Origin: Nitrospira sp.
Lineage (GTDB): Bacteria; Nitrospirota; Nitrospiria; Nitrospirales; Nitrospiraceae
Direction: 5' to 3'
Assembly (NCBI GenBank): GCA_005116895.1
Contig: SWDO01000004.1
Span: forward strand, 419,881-453,393
DNA length: 33,513 bases
The first letter of the stretch is position 1, and each line of letters begins with the position of its first letter. The translations under genes and the position numbers were made by a program. Shown in pieces: positions 1 through 8,731 of the stretch. The notes beneath the pieces are model-generated. The model saw only the letters and a list, made by a program, of their open reading frames with translations. It ran no database searches and was not told the DNA's origin.

Positions 1-135
1 CCTGAGGTCTTTATCTTAGGAAGCAGTGCGCTGGGCCGTCATCATCATTCATCATTCGCCACGTGACATGGTCGCTCCTGTGAGTTGAGCTGGCTGTTGA
101 GGTACTGTCGGCGTCGCGCGGCAAGGAGCCTCATC

Positions 136-3100
136 ATGAGTTCTACGAGTCACCGTCCTGAATTAGATTTGTTGCGCAGGCAGGTTGCCGATCTCGCACG
201 CGAGCTTGCCGAGCGTGACCGAGTGCTGCATGAACAGACTCGTCACCTCGAGGTCGCACAAGCTCTTGCTCACCTGGGGAGTTGGCATTGGGACATCGCA
301 AGCGGTGAGGTGGAATGGTCGGATGAACTCTACCGGATCTTCGGCTATGAACCTCGAGTGCGAGCGATCACATTCGACAGCTTTGTGTCGACGGTACTAC
401 CGGACGATCATGACCGGGTGCTGGCCTCGATTGATGACGCGTTGGCAGGGGCCGCAGCCTACGACCTGGAATGCCGAATCGTCCGCCCCGATGGCGATGT
501 ACGGACGATTCATTGCTGCGGCGAGGTTGTGCGTGATAGTGGCGGTCAACCCCTCCGTATGTCCGGGGCAGCCTTGGACATTACCGAGCGGAAGCGCGCG
601 GAGGCGATGCTACGGACGTCTCAAGAAAAGCTCCGACAGGCTCTCCGTGCGTCTGGTACCGGACTCTGGGACTGGAACACGGAAACGAACGTCGTGGTCT
701 TTTCCGAGGAATGGAAACACCAGCTGGGATACGAGCCGGCGGAGATTTCAGATTCTCTTGAGGGATGGACAACGCTTCTGCACCCAGAGGATCGTGATGC
801 GGCGATGGCCTACGTACGAGACTACGTGTCTCGTCGCGAGGGAGATTATCGACAGGAATTTCGACTGAAGCACAAGGATGGGGGCTATCGATGGATTGAA
901 GCACGAGCCTCGTTTGTCACTGAAGCGGATGGTCGAAGAATTAGTCTCCTCGGCTCACATGCCGATATTACTGATCGCAAACGAATGGAGGAGTCAGTAC
1001 GGGAGAGTGAAGAATGGTACAGGACGTTGGTCGAGCTTTCACCATCGGGTGTCTTCGTCTTTAGTGAAGGACGAACCGCCTACGTCAACCACACGGGCGC
1101 CGTCCTCCTGGGAGCGAATGCTGCGCAGGAAATTCTGGACCGGCCGACCTTTGAATTCATCCATCCGGACTATCATCAAGAAGTCCGTGAAAATGTGAAA
1201 CGCCTGCTGAGCGGCGGAATGTCCGTTCATAGTGCGGAGCGAATCTATCTGAAGATGGATGGCACACCGATTCCGGTCCAGGTTGAGGCAGCGCGGATCA
1301 CGTGGAACGGGAAGCCTGCCATCATCGGCTTGTTCTCCGATATTACCGAGCGCAAGCGCTCCGAACAAGCGCTCACCGATCTCAATGCGACCTTGGAACA
1401 ACAAGTAAGCGACAGGACGGAGGCGTTGCGCCGGAGCGAAGAGCGGTTTCGCCAATTCTTCGAGAACGCGCCGAATGTGACATGTCTGAAGGATCATCAC
1501 GGTCGGTATCTGTATACGAATCCACGATTTGATGAGGTCTTTGGGTTTGCTACCGGCATGGCCTTAGGAAAGACGGATGAGGAGCTGTTTTCACCTGAGC
1601 AAGCTGCTCAGTTTCGATCGCATGATCAGCAAGTGTTGACTAGCGGTCGAGGGCAGGAGTTCGAGGAGATCACACAACAGGAAGACGGACCCCATACCAG
1701 TCTCGTTGTGAAATTTCCGGTGGCTGATGCAGCTGGGCATCTCTCGGCTCTTGGCGTCATTGCCACTGATGTCACGGAGCGTAATCGTACACAAGAAGCG
1801 TTGAGGGAGAGCGAGGCACGGTGGCAACAGTTTGCCGAGGCAGTCGGTTCCGCCTTCTGGATCGCGGATGTGACGCCGGACGAACGGAAGGTCTTGTTTG
1901 TCAACGCCGCATTCACCTTTATCTGGGGCATTGAGCGGGAGGAAATCTATCAAAATTGGTCGCTTTGGCTCGACTCGATCCATCCGGATGACCATGCGAG
2001 GGTGAAGGCAAGTCATGATCGGTTTGTTGGGGGAGGGGCGACTGCGGTGTTCCATTGTGAGTACCGGATCGTGGGACGAGATGGTTATGTCCGCTGGATC
2101 TCCGATCGCCGCGTCAGAATGGCGGGGTGGGAACATCGCATTGCGGGTATTGCAGAGGATATCACGCATCTCAAGCAACAATTGACGCTGATGGCCCAAA
2201 CCGAAGCAATAGGGAACATCGGGGGATGGGAGTTAGATCTCCTGACGAACCATCTCTGGTGGAGCGACGAAACCTACCGACTGCATGAGACCACGCCGGA
2301 GTTGTACAGCCCGGCGTTGGACACGGCGCTGAATTTTTATACACCAGAAAGCCGGCCCCTTATCGCTGAGGCGTTGGAAAAAGCGATGACCCAGGGGATG
2401 TCTTGGGATCTCGAGTTAGATCTTGTCTCAGCGAAGGGCCGCCGGCTTGCAGTCCGGGCTGCCGGGAAGGTCGAAGTCGTGAACGACCGGGCAGTTCGCG
2501 CGTACGGAACGTTTCAAGACATTACCGAGCGTAAACGGGCAGAGGAAGCACTGAGGCAGGCGCACAGTGAGTTGGAGCGCAAGGTCATCGAGCGCACTGT
2601 AGAATTGCAGACCAGCGAAGATCGCTATGCACGTGCCACGGCTATTGGCAGGGTGGGGGTTTGGGAATTGGATGTCAACGGTCGATACTACGGAGATGCC
2701 AACCTGAAGGCGCTCTTTGGCTATGCGCCCGACGAACTCTCCACCGATCCCTATGAGTGGCTGAACCTGGTCTGTCCGGAGGACCAGCCGATCGCCATGA
2801 AGAACTGGGAACTGGTCCAAAGCGGAGCAGCCGATGTCTGTCACTACGAGCTTCGAATGGTCAAGAAAGACGGATCCATGGTGTGGACTGACGTTCGATG
2901 CCATAGCATTCGTGATCAGAACGGAAGGATGACACACCTGATTGGCGCCACGGTTGATATCACTGAACGGAGGCAGACTGAGCAAGCCCTTCGCGAAAGC
3001 GAAGAACGATTCTCCAAAGCCTTCCGAACAAGTCCTCATCCGATCGGGATCACGGAGGCAGCAACGGGCCGATGTATTGAGGTGAACGATGCCTGTCTTG

Positions 3101-5148
3101 AGCTGTTCGGTTTTCGTCGAGAAGAAGTAATTGGAAACACCACGTTGATACTAGGTATCTGGCCGAATCTCGACGAGAGAGTGCGGGTCATCGAGCGATT
3201 GAAAGCTGGGCAGCCGGTGCGCAACATGGAGTTTGTGTTAAAGACCAAATCGGGTGCGTTGCGCTACCTTCTGACCTCTGCTGATCTTGCAGAGCTTAAC
3301 GGAAGGCTCTGTGTAGTGACTGTTGCTAACGACATCACGGACCGTAAGCAAGCCGAAGAAGCACTTCGCAGGAGCGAAGAGCGTTTTGCGAAGGCGTTCC
3401 AAGCCAGTCCCCATCCGGTCGTCATCAGCGAGCTGGACTCTGGTCTCGTGGTGGACGCCAATGATGCCGCCTGTCAGCTGTTCGCTTATCGTAAAGAAGA
3501 AGTCGTAGGACGCACGACGCAACAAATAGGACTCTGGCCCTCGACGGAAGCACGGGACCGTTATCTCGACCTGTTGAAGCGCCAGGGATCAGTCCGCAAC
3601 GTGGAAGTGGCGCTACGAAGCAAGAGTGGCGAAATTCGCCAGTGCCTCTTGTCATCGGAACTAATCGAGTTGAACGGCAAGCAGTGCAGTGTGACGGTTG
3701 GCAACGATATCACTGAGAGCAAGCGCCTGGAACGAGCGCTACGGTTGACCCAGTTCTCCGTGGATCAAGCCGTCGAGGCGATCGTGTGGTTAGACCCGAA
3801 CGCTCGCATATTCAGCGTCAATGATACTGCATGCCACATGTTGGAGTACTCACGCGAGCAACTGCTGGCCATGACGGTCCATGATATTGACCCAAATTTC
3901 CCCGTAGAGCGGTGGGTGACTCATTGGAATTATCTCAAAGAGCAGGGAGCGTTGATATTCGATGCGAAGTTTTGGTCACGGACTGGACTCGTCTTGCAGA
4001 CGGACGTGACCGTCAATTATCTGCAACATGAAGGGAAAGAGTACGCCTGCATGATCTTGCGGGACATCGGAGAACGTAAACGGGCTGAAGCCGAGCTCCG
4101 TCGCTCCCATACATTCTTGCGACAGGTCATCGACACCGACCCAGACCTCATTTTTGCCAAGGATCGCGACGGTCGTTTTACGGTGGCCAACAAGGCTGTG
4201 GCCGATTGGTATGGCACGACGGTGGAAGATCTGATCGGAAAATCGGATGCTGACTTCAATGCGAATGCCGAAGAGGTGGAGTTCTTTCGGCGGAGCGATC
4301 TTGAGGTGATCGATTCCGGGAGAGATCGGTTCATCCCGGAGGAAAGGATCACCGATGCCGGGGGAAAGACGCGTTGGTTACAGACGGTTAAGAGGCCGAT
4401 TTTCGACGATCAAGGACAGGTTCACATGGTGCTGGGTGCCGCGACGGATATCACGGAGCGCAAACGGATGGAGGAGATCCTCGTACAACGTGAACGAGAT
4501 TTGAGCGCCGCACTTCAAGAACGAGAGCGGATCAGTCAAGACCTCCACGATGGTATTCTCCAATCCCTGTATGCTGTCGGACTTGGGTTAGAAGCGTGTA
4601 AGCCACTGATCAGGAAGCGACGCGATCCTGTGGCGAAGAAGTTCATGGTGGCACTGGATCATGCCATTCGGCAGCTCAACCAGGTCATGACGGAAGTCCG
4701 GAATTTTATTGCCGGTCTCGAATCTCAAGTGCTGCAGGGTGGAGACTTTTCGACCGCCTTGCGAACGATGGTCGAAACGATGTCCATCTCCTCTTCCACC
4801 AGATGTCGGGTCAGAATCGACGACGCGGCCGCACAGCGGCTTTCCACCGAACAGGCACTCCATATCATCAACATCGTACGGGAAGGGGTGAGTAATGCGT
4901 TGCGCCACAGCCGCGCCAAACAGATCACCGTCTCGCTTCGGGATCTCATCCGCTCTGATCGTCTGGCTGTGACGGATGACGGCATCGGGTTTAGTACCCG
5001 CTCAGTTCAGGGGGTTGGCCATGGATTAGTCAACATGGCGGCACGGGCTCAAAAAGTCAGGGGCTTGTTCGCCATCCAGTCGAAACCGGACAAGGGGACG
5101 AGGATCTCACTCGATCTTCCAAAGGATACTCATTATGCTCACAACTAA
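136..5148 (+). CDS. Soluble sensor histidine kinase with eleven PAS domains (NarL/HisKA_3 type)
   Basis: Autophosphorylating sensor kinase of about 1,670 residues, predicted cytoplasmic because no membrane segment or signal peptide is visible. Eleven PAS domains follow one another, most ending in a DIT(E/D)RK-type motif; these ends fall near residues 148, 278, 401, 544, 674, 794, 940, 1065, 1190, 1310 and 1437. The C-terminus has a HisKA_3 dimerisation domain (QDLHDGILQSL, phospho-acceptor His1471) and an HATPase_c domain (REGVSNALRHS as N-box, DDGIGF as G1, GHGLVNM as G2) at about 1570-1665. I chose ATG 136 because AAGGAG lies seven bases upstream; an in-frame TTG at 85 would add 17 residues without a ribosome site. 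The stop overlaps the next gene, a NarL-type regulator, which is almost certainly its partner. The signal is unknown: no haem, flavin or chromophore ligand can be assigned. PAS domains 8 and 9 look like a recent internal duplication. Confidence 0.93.
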   Translation: MSSTSHRPELDLLRRQVADLARELAERDRVLHEQTRHLEVAQALAHLGSWHWDIASGEVEWSDELYRIFGYEPRVRAITFDSFVSTVLPDDHDRVLASIDDALAGAAAYDLECRIVRPDGDVRTIHCCGEVVRDSGGQPLRMSGAALDITERKRAEAMLRTSQEKLRQALRASGTGLWDWNTETNVVVFSEEWKHQLGYEPAEISDSLEGWTTLLHPEDRDAAMAYVRDYVSRREGDYRQEFRLKHKDGGYRWIEARASFVTEADGRRISLLGSHADITDRKRMEESVRESEEWYRTLVELSPSGVFVFSEGRTAYVNHTGAVLLGANAAQEILDRPTFEFIHPDYHQEVRENVKRLLSGGMSVHSAERIYLKMDGTPIPVQVEAARITWNGKPAIIGLFSDITERKRSEQALTDLNATLEQQVSDRTEALRRSEERFRQFFENAPNVTCLKDHHGRYLYTNPRFDEVFGFATGMALGKTDEELFSPEQAAQFRSHDQQVLTSGRGQEFEEITQQEDGPHTSLVVKFPVADAAGHLSALGVIATDVTERNRTQEALRESEARWQQFAEAVGSAFWIADVTPDERKVLFVNAAFTFIWGIEREEIYQNWSLWLDSIHPDDHARVKASHDRFVGGGATAVFHCEYRIVGRDGYVRWISDRRVRMAGWEHRIAGIAEDITHLKQQLTLMAQTEAIGNIGGWELDLLTNHLWWSDETYRLHETTPELYSPALDTALNFYTPESRPLIAEALEKAMTQGMSWDLELDLVSAKGRRLAVRAAGKVEVVNDRAVRAYGTFQDITERKRAEEALRQAHSELERKVIERTVELQTSEDRYARATAIGRVGVWELDVNGRYYGDANLKALFGYAPDELSTDPYEWLNLVCPEDQPIAMKNWELVQSGAADVCHYELRMVKKDGSMVWTDVRCHSIRDQNGRMTHLIGATVDITERRQTEQALRESEERFSKAFRTSPHPIGITEAATGRCIEVNDACLELFGFRREEVIGNTTLILGIWPNLDERVRVIERLKAGQPVRNMEFVLKTKSGALRYLLTSADLAELNGRLCVVTVANDITDRKQAEEALRRSEERFAKAFQASPHPVVISELDSGLVVDANDAACQLFAYRKEEVVGRTTQQIGLWPSTEARDRYLDLLKRQGSVRNVEVALRSKSGEIRQCLLSSELIELNGKQCSVTVGNDITESKRLERALRLTQFSVDQAVEAIVWLDPNARIFSVNDTACHMLEYSREQLLAMTVHDIDPNFPVERWVTHWNYLKEQGALIFDAKFWSRTGLVLQTDVTVNYLQHEGKEYACMILRDIGERKRAEAELRRSHTFLRQVIDTDPDLIFAKDRDGRFTVANKAVADWYGTTVEDLIGKSDADFNANAEEVEFFRRSDLEVIDSGRDRFIPEERITDAGGKTRWLQTVKRPIFDDQGQVHMVLGAATDITERKRMEEILVQRERDLSAALQERERISQDLHDGILQSLYAVGLGLEACKPLIRKRRDPVAKKFMVALDHAIRQLNQVMTEVRNFIAGLESQVLQGGDFSTALRTMVETMSISSSTRCRVRIDDAAAQRLSTEQALHIINIVREGVSNALRHSRAKQITVSLRDLIRSDRLAVTDDGIGFSTRSVQGVGHGLVNMAARAQKVRGLFAIQSKPDKGTRISLDLPKDTHYAHN

Positions 5149-5791
5149 AACTCACGTTATTCGAGTACTGCTTGTCGATGATCATGAGGTGATTCGCGTG
5201 GGACTGCGGACGGTGCTCGGCCAAACCCAGGGCATCGCGGTTGTAGGGGAAGCGGGCACCATGGCGGAGGCCGTCCAGCAAGCGCAGAGGGTGAAGCCCG
5301 ACGTGATCTTGATGGATGTCCGACTACCGGACGGGTCCGGTGTCGATGCCTGTCGGGAGATTCTCGGAGCGCTGCCGGGGACACGGGTCATTTTCCTGAC
5401 GTCCTATGCTGACGACGACTCCGTGCTCGCCGCCGTGCTCGCCGGCGCTCATGGCTATGTCCTTAAAGAAATCGATTCACCCGCCTTGCTCGAAGCCATC
5501 CGCTCGGTGGCGAAAGGTCAATCGATCTTGGACGCTCATGTGACGGAACGGGCTCTGCGGTGGCTGAGAGGGCTTCACGATCTGCCAGCAACCTCTGGTA
5601 CGGACCAACTGTCCACTCAGGAAGAACGAGTTGTTGCATTGGTTGCCGAGGGAAAGACCAACAAGGAAATTGCCGCCGCGCTCGGGCTCAGCGACAAGAC
5701 TGTGAAGAACTACTTGGCAAACGTCTTTCAAAAGCTTCGCATCACTCGGCGTGCGCAAGCGGCTGCATTTTTTGTGAAACGGCAAGGATGA
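5135..5791 (+). CDS. NarL/FixJ-family response regulator (receiver plus LuxR-type HTH)
   Basis: DNA-binding response regulator of 218 residues, the usual size. The receiver domain (about 8-125) has the acidic pair in VLLVDDHE, phospho-acceptor Asp61 in LMDVRLPDGSG, the switch Thr in FLTSYAD and the conserved Lys in VLKEID. The C-terminal LuxR-type helix-turn-helix (about 150-212) contains EGKTNKEIAAALGLSDKTVK, the normal recognition region. ATG 5135 is preceded by AAAGGA at a good distance and lies inside the 3' end of the multi-PAS kinase gene (14-nt overlap), so the two are translationally coupled and form a cognate pair. The arrangement resembles DevS/DevR or NreB/NreC systems, but the target genes cannot be read from this window. 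Confidence 0.95.
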   Translation: MLTTKTHVIRVLLVDDHEVIRVGLRTVLGQTQGIAVVGEAGTMAEAVQQAQRVKPDVILMDVRLPDGSGVDACREILGALPGTRVIFLTSYADDDSVLAAVLAGAHGYVLKEIDSPALLEAIRSVAKGQSILDAHVTERALRWLRGLHDLPATSGTDQLSTQEERVVALVAEGKTNKEIAAALGLSDKTVKNYLANVFQKLRITRRAQAAAFFVKRQG

Positions 5792-5822
5792 GCGACCAAC
5801 ATTCGGATCTACTGCTTTTAGG

Positions 5823-5842
5823 TGCAAAAATTTAGTTTTGCA
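5823..5842. repeat. Perfect 7-bp inverted repeat with AT-rich loop between two signalling genes
   Basis: TGCAAAA, a six-base loop (ATTTAG) and TTTTGCA form a perfect hairpin 31 bases after the stop of the response regulator. There is no T-run, so it is not a convincing intrinsic terminator. It could be a weak transcript-end hairpin or a dimeric operator upstream of the hybrid kinase gene. The rest of the 156-bp spacer shows no clear promoter. Confidence 0.35.
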
Positions 5843-5947
5843 GCTACCCTTCATCCCTGGGCATTCCACTCACGCTTCATGTAGTGTAGCTCCAAATTAT
5901 TAGTATCCATAACTACTCCGCGTGCACACACGGGGAGGTTGTCCCGC

Positions 5948-8083
5948 ATGGTTGCTGGTCTCTTCTTAGGGTTGCTCCTGTCTCTTAGTTGTGTTCTTTG
6001 GATACTGCTTCGACAACGCCAAGAGAACATTCTGAATTCAACCGTCATCGCGGCGACGAATTGTAGTGTGCTCGTGACGGATGCGAGGGTGTCCCATCAC
6101 CCCATCGTCTATGTCAATCCGGCATTCCTGGTTCTGACCGGCTATGCTGAGCAGGAAGTGATCGGACAAACGACGTCGATCTTGACCGGGCTGGATACAG
6201 ATCGGGCCTCAATGGAAAAGCTTGCGATGGCTCTCCAAGATGGATGGGCGTGTCGAGTACGGATCTGTCAGTACCGCAAGAGCGGCACCTCATTTTGGAG
6301 TGATGTCTCGCTGTCACCGGTGAAAGACCGCCTGGGTCGGGTGACGTCGGTTGTTTGGACGATGAGCGAAGTATCACAACTTGGGCAGATCACAGAAACG
6401 CCTGAGAACATCCAGGGCGAAGCTATTGCCGCGCGTCGGCAGGTCGAACAGGCGCTCCGGGATAGCGAGGCGCGACTTGATCTTGCCGTGCAGGTCGGGC
6501 AGGTTGGGTTCTTTGAACATGATCACCGGACAGATTCTCTCTCCTGGTCACCGATCCTACGGGATATCTCCGGCGTCGGTACCGATGAGCCAGCTTCCTG
6601 GCAGCGTTATCTTGAACTCGTTCATCCCGATGATCGGGCCCGCGTGGTCTCTACGGTACAAGGAACCCATGCTATGACAGACAATGGCCTGCATGAGGTC
6701 GAATACCGTCTCATCAGACCAGACGGCGCCATGCGACACATCAGTCTTCGTTCTCTGACATCGTTTGATGGCGATGGTTCCTCGAGGCAACCGGTCCGTA
6801 CGCTGGGAACGGTCGTCGATGTGACCGATCGTAAAAGTGTCGAGACCCGTTGGCGCGAGACCGCACGGATGGACGCGATCGGCGCCTTTGCTGGCGGTAT
6901 CGCTCACGAGTTGAATAATGGTCTCACGGCCGTGCTCGGCTTCAGTGAGTTGGCGCTTCCGTTGATTCCGGCTGAGACGAAATCGCATCGCCATGTCGGG
7001 CAAGTGGTGGCGGCGGCCCAAAGATCTCGTGAACTGATCCAACAGTTGCTGGCCTTCGGTGGGCAGAACGACCACGGTCGATGTCCATTGTTACTCCATT
7101 CCGTGGCAAAAGAATCCCTCAGGTTCCTTCGTCCCACAATCCCCCTGTGGATTGAACTCAGGACGCAGATTGCGCATGCGACCAACCCGATTTCGGCCAA
7201 CGCCATGCAGATGCATGAGATGATGTTTCATCTGGTCGATCACGCTGTCCGTGCAATGGAGAAGACGGGAGGAGTCCTCGATGTTCAGCTTCAGAACAGG
7301 GAGTTTGTCACCGATCAAATCATGCCCTCCGGTCGACTCCCAGCTGGAAGGTATGTCTGCTTGAGTGCTCGGAATACGGGCGAGGGCTTAGACCCCCAGA
7401 GCATCAGTCGATTGGTCGACTCGCTTGCGACATCCAAGGCCGTCAGCGAGGAACAGGGTGTGGGGCTCGCGGTCGTTTACGGCATCGTGTCGGCGCATGG
7501 CGGTACCTTGGCGGTTGAGAGCCACATTGGCACCGGTGCGACCGTATCGGCCTACCTCCCTGCTCTCGGGGCTTGTGCCTCATCAGCGGCTCAACAGGAT
7601 GATCCCCTTCCTCATGGACACGAATGTATCTTGTTCGTCGATGACGAAGACGCCGTGGCCCGTTTCGGAAGAGAGGTGCTGACATCTCTTGGCTACCATC
7701 CAGTAGTCTGTAGAACAGCCGTAGAAGCCTTGGAGATCTTTCAAGTTGACCCCACGCGGTTCGACTTGCTGATGACTGATCGGATGATGCCTGGCATGAG
7801 TGGGGATCGTCTAGCACGAGAATGTCGGAAACTTCGTCCGGATCTCTCCGTCATCCTCTGCAGCGGGTCACATGGTGTACCTGGTCTGGACGACATCTCT
7901 TCACAGGGCATGACCGAATGCCTTCTCAAGCCGCTCACATTGCATGAGCTGGCGTATGCCATCCGTCGGGCCTTGGACCAGTCGCCCAGTTATCCGGAAA
8001 CTACGGGTGCGCCGGCCAACTCTGGCCCAGAACCATCAAGAATATCGATTGAGGTGTCGGATGCCGTCAGTCCTCGTGGTTGA
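5948..8083 (+). CDS. Membrane-anchored hybrid histidine kinase-like protein with degraded ATP-binding domain
   Basis: About 711 residues. The order is: one N-terminal membrane helix (about 3-22), a PAS domain (about 35-145), a second PAS domain of PAS_3 type (about 170-300), a HisKA domain with GIAHELNNGLTAVLGF (His320), an HATPase_c-like domain (about 430-545) and a C-terminal receiver (about 560-680, phospho-acceptor Asp611 in LMTDRMMPGMSG). The ATPase domain is odd. The N-box Asn is His432 (LVDHAVRAM where relatives have LVxNAxxAM), the G1 Asp is Asn476 (ARNTGEGL), and the usual EPFFTTK segment reads VDSLATSK; only the G2-like VGLAVVYGIV is kept. Autophosphorylation is therefore doubtful, though the acceptor His and receiver Asp remain. 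ATG 5948 is chosen because GGGGAGG ends nine bases upstream; TTG 5939 is directly adjacent to that site and unlikely. It overlaps the following receiver gene. Confidence 0.88.
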   Translation: MVAGLFLGLLLSLSCVLWILLRQRQENILNSTVIAATNCSVLVTDARVSHHPIVYVNPAFLVLTGYAEQEVIGQTTSILTGLDTDRASMEKLAMALQDGWACRVRICQYRKSGTSFWSDVSLSPVKDRLGRVTSVVWTMSEVSQLGQITETPENIQGEAIAARRQVEQALRDSEARLDLAVQVGQVGFFEHDHRTDSLSWSPILRDISGVGTDEPASWQRYLELVHPDDRARVVSTVQGTHAMTDNGLHEVEYRLIRPDGAMRHISLRSLTSFDGDGSSRQPVRTLGTVVDVTDRKSVETRWRETARMDAIGAFAGGIAHELNNGLTAVLGFSELALPLIPAETKSHRHVGQVVAAAQRSRELIQQLLAFGGQNDHGRCPLLLHSVAKESLRFLRPTIPLWIELRTQIAHATNPISANAMQMHEMMFHLVDHAVRAMEKTGGVLDVQLQNREFVTDQIMPSGRLPAGRYVCLSARNTGEGLDPQSISRLVDSLATSKAVSEEQGVGLAVVYGIVSAHGGTLAVESHIGTGATVSAYLPALGACASSAAQQDDPLPHGHECILFVDDEDAVARFGREVLTSLGYHPVVCRTAVEALEIFQVDPTRFDLLMTDRMMPGMSGDRLARECRKLRPDLSVILCSGSHGVPGLDDISSQGMTECLLKPLTLHELAYAIRRALDQSPSYPETTGAPANSGPEPSRISIEVSDAVSPRG

Positions 8084-8432
8084 TGATCAAGACCAAGTTC
8101 GTCAGCTCATCCGAGAAACCTTGGAGCAGGCTGGTTACGAGGTCGAAGAGGCCTCTAATGGGAAAGAAGGAGTGGAGCGGTATCGGGCTAAATCGCCGGA
8201 TCTTGTCATCATGGATCTTCTCATGCCGGATCAAGATGGACTCGAGGCCATTATGACGCTTCGTCGGGAGTTTCCCGATACGCGTGTGATTGCGATGACA
8301 GGGGCAAGTGATACGATCGGCGTCCTCGATTTATTGGATGTTGCAAAGATGTTTGGAGCCAGGCGGACGCTTCACAAGCCATTCGAGCTGAACGTCCTCC
8401 TCGATGCAGTTGCTGCTGAACTGACCGTCTAG
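8061..8432 (+). CDS. CheY-like single-domain response regulator
   Basis: A 123-residue stand-alone receiver. It shows the acidic pair in VLVVDDQD, phospho-acceptor Asp52 in VIMDLLMPDQDG, the switch Thr in IAMTGAS and the conserved Lys in LHKPFE. There is no output domain, so it acts by protein-protein contact or as a phosphorelay intermediate. ATG 8061 lies 23 bases inside the end of the hybrid kinase gene with GAGGTG just upstream, so the two are coupled. The reading frame is open further upstream, but that extension has no receiver homology and is a shadow of the kinase. The beta-4/alpha-4 region (SDTIGVLDLLDVAKMFGA) is longer than in CheY, as in many such Nitrospira-like receivers. Confidence 0.9.
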   Translation: MPSVLVVDDQDQVRQLIRETLEQAGYEVEEASNGKEGVERYRAKSPDLVIMDLLMPDQDGLEAIMTLRREFPDTRVIAMTGASDTIGVLDLLDVAKMFGARRTLHKPFELNVLLDAVAAELTV

Positions 8433-8436
8433 AGAA

Positions 8437-8480
8437 CTCGCCGGGTACGCTCAACGCGCTTCACAAGGCTGAGCGGCGAG
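8437..8480. repeat. 7-bp perfect inverted repeat (CTCGCCG / CGGCGAG) after the receiver gene
   Basis: The arms are at 8437-8443 and 8474-8480 with a 30-base loop. They lie in the non-coding stretch between the receiver stop and the tRNA-like sequence. There is no T-run. It could help end the upstream transcript or be part of a structured RNA, but nothing further supports either. Confidence 0.25.
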
Positions 8481-8537
8481 ACTGCCCGTTGTAGCCGCGT
8501 ATCCGCGCTTGCAGCAGAAGCTTCATGAATCATGCGG

Positions 8538-8585
8538 GCTAGCACCCGCAAGGGTGTGCGGGTTCAAATCCCGCCTTCGGCACCA
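8538..8585 (+). pseudogene. 3' part of a tRNA-Leu-like sequence (variable arm, T arm, acceptor strand, CCA)
   Basis: From 3' to 5' the sequence reads CCA (8583-8585), a discriminator A, acceptor strand CTTCGGC (8575-8581), a perfect T arm GCGGG-TTCAAAT-CCCGC (8558-8574), a class II variable arm CACCC-GCAA-GGGTG (8543-8556) and GCTAG, which resembles the 3' side of an anticodon stem. This combination is typical of bacterial tRNA-Leu. The 5' half is not found: no GCCGAAG, D arm or anticodon loop lies within the preceding 90 bases. GCAGAAG at 8514-8520 would pair with six of seven acceptor bases, but the intervening sequence cannot fold as D and anticodon arms. I read it as a tRNA-Leu 3' remnant, the kind left at an attachment site, or as the product of a deletion. 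Confidence 0.6.
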
Positions 8586-8607
8586 CAACACCTCACCCTT
8601 CCTAATC

Positions 8608-8633
8608 AAGGGAATTTATCGTTTCCTTTTTTT
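8608..8633 (+). terminator. Rho-independent terminator after the tRNA-Leu-like fragment
   Basis: AAGGGAA (8608-8614) and TTTCCTT (8622-8628) form a seven-pair stem with one G-T pair and a seven-base loop, running into a T-tract to 8633. It sits 23 bases after the CCA end of the tRNA-like sequence, the normal place for a tRNA terminator. This suggests that the 3' flank belongs to a once-complete tRNA gene. Confidence 0.6.
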
Positions 8634-8731
8634 AAACCAGTTAACACCCCTTCTGACGTCTGGCTTGGCTGAATTGTCACGTATCTGTCGAGCGAACACG
8701 CAGTTATCCACCGTATGAGGAACGGTTGATC

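Noticed and set aside
40..58. CATCAT-type short repeats at the window start as a CRISPR or regulatory array
   Set aside because: Only a few trinucleotide repeats, with no spacers or regular unit.
85..135. TTG 85 as start of the multi-PAS kinase
   Set aside because: AAGGAG is placed ideally for ATG 136 and nothing suitable precedes TTG 85.
185..868. Long out-of-frame open frame inside the multi-PAS kinase
   Set aside because: Overlaps the clear PAS-coding frame and lacks any family pattern.
5948..6400. First PAS of the hybrid kinase as a blue-light LOV domain
   Set aside because: The region resembles LOV (NPAFLVLTGY) but the photoactive Cys motif is replaced by GQTTSILTG.
8499..8585. A complete tRNA-Leu or the 3' end of a tmRNA
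   Set aside because: No matching 5' acceptor strand, D arm or anticodon loop. The CTTCGGC acceptor and class II variable arm fit tRNA-Leu rather than tmRNA, so only a 3' remnant is claimed.
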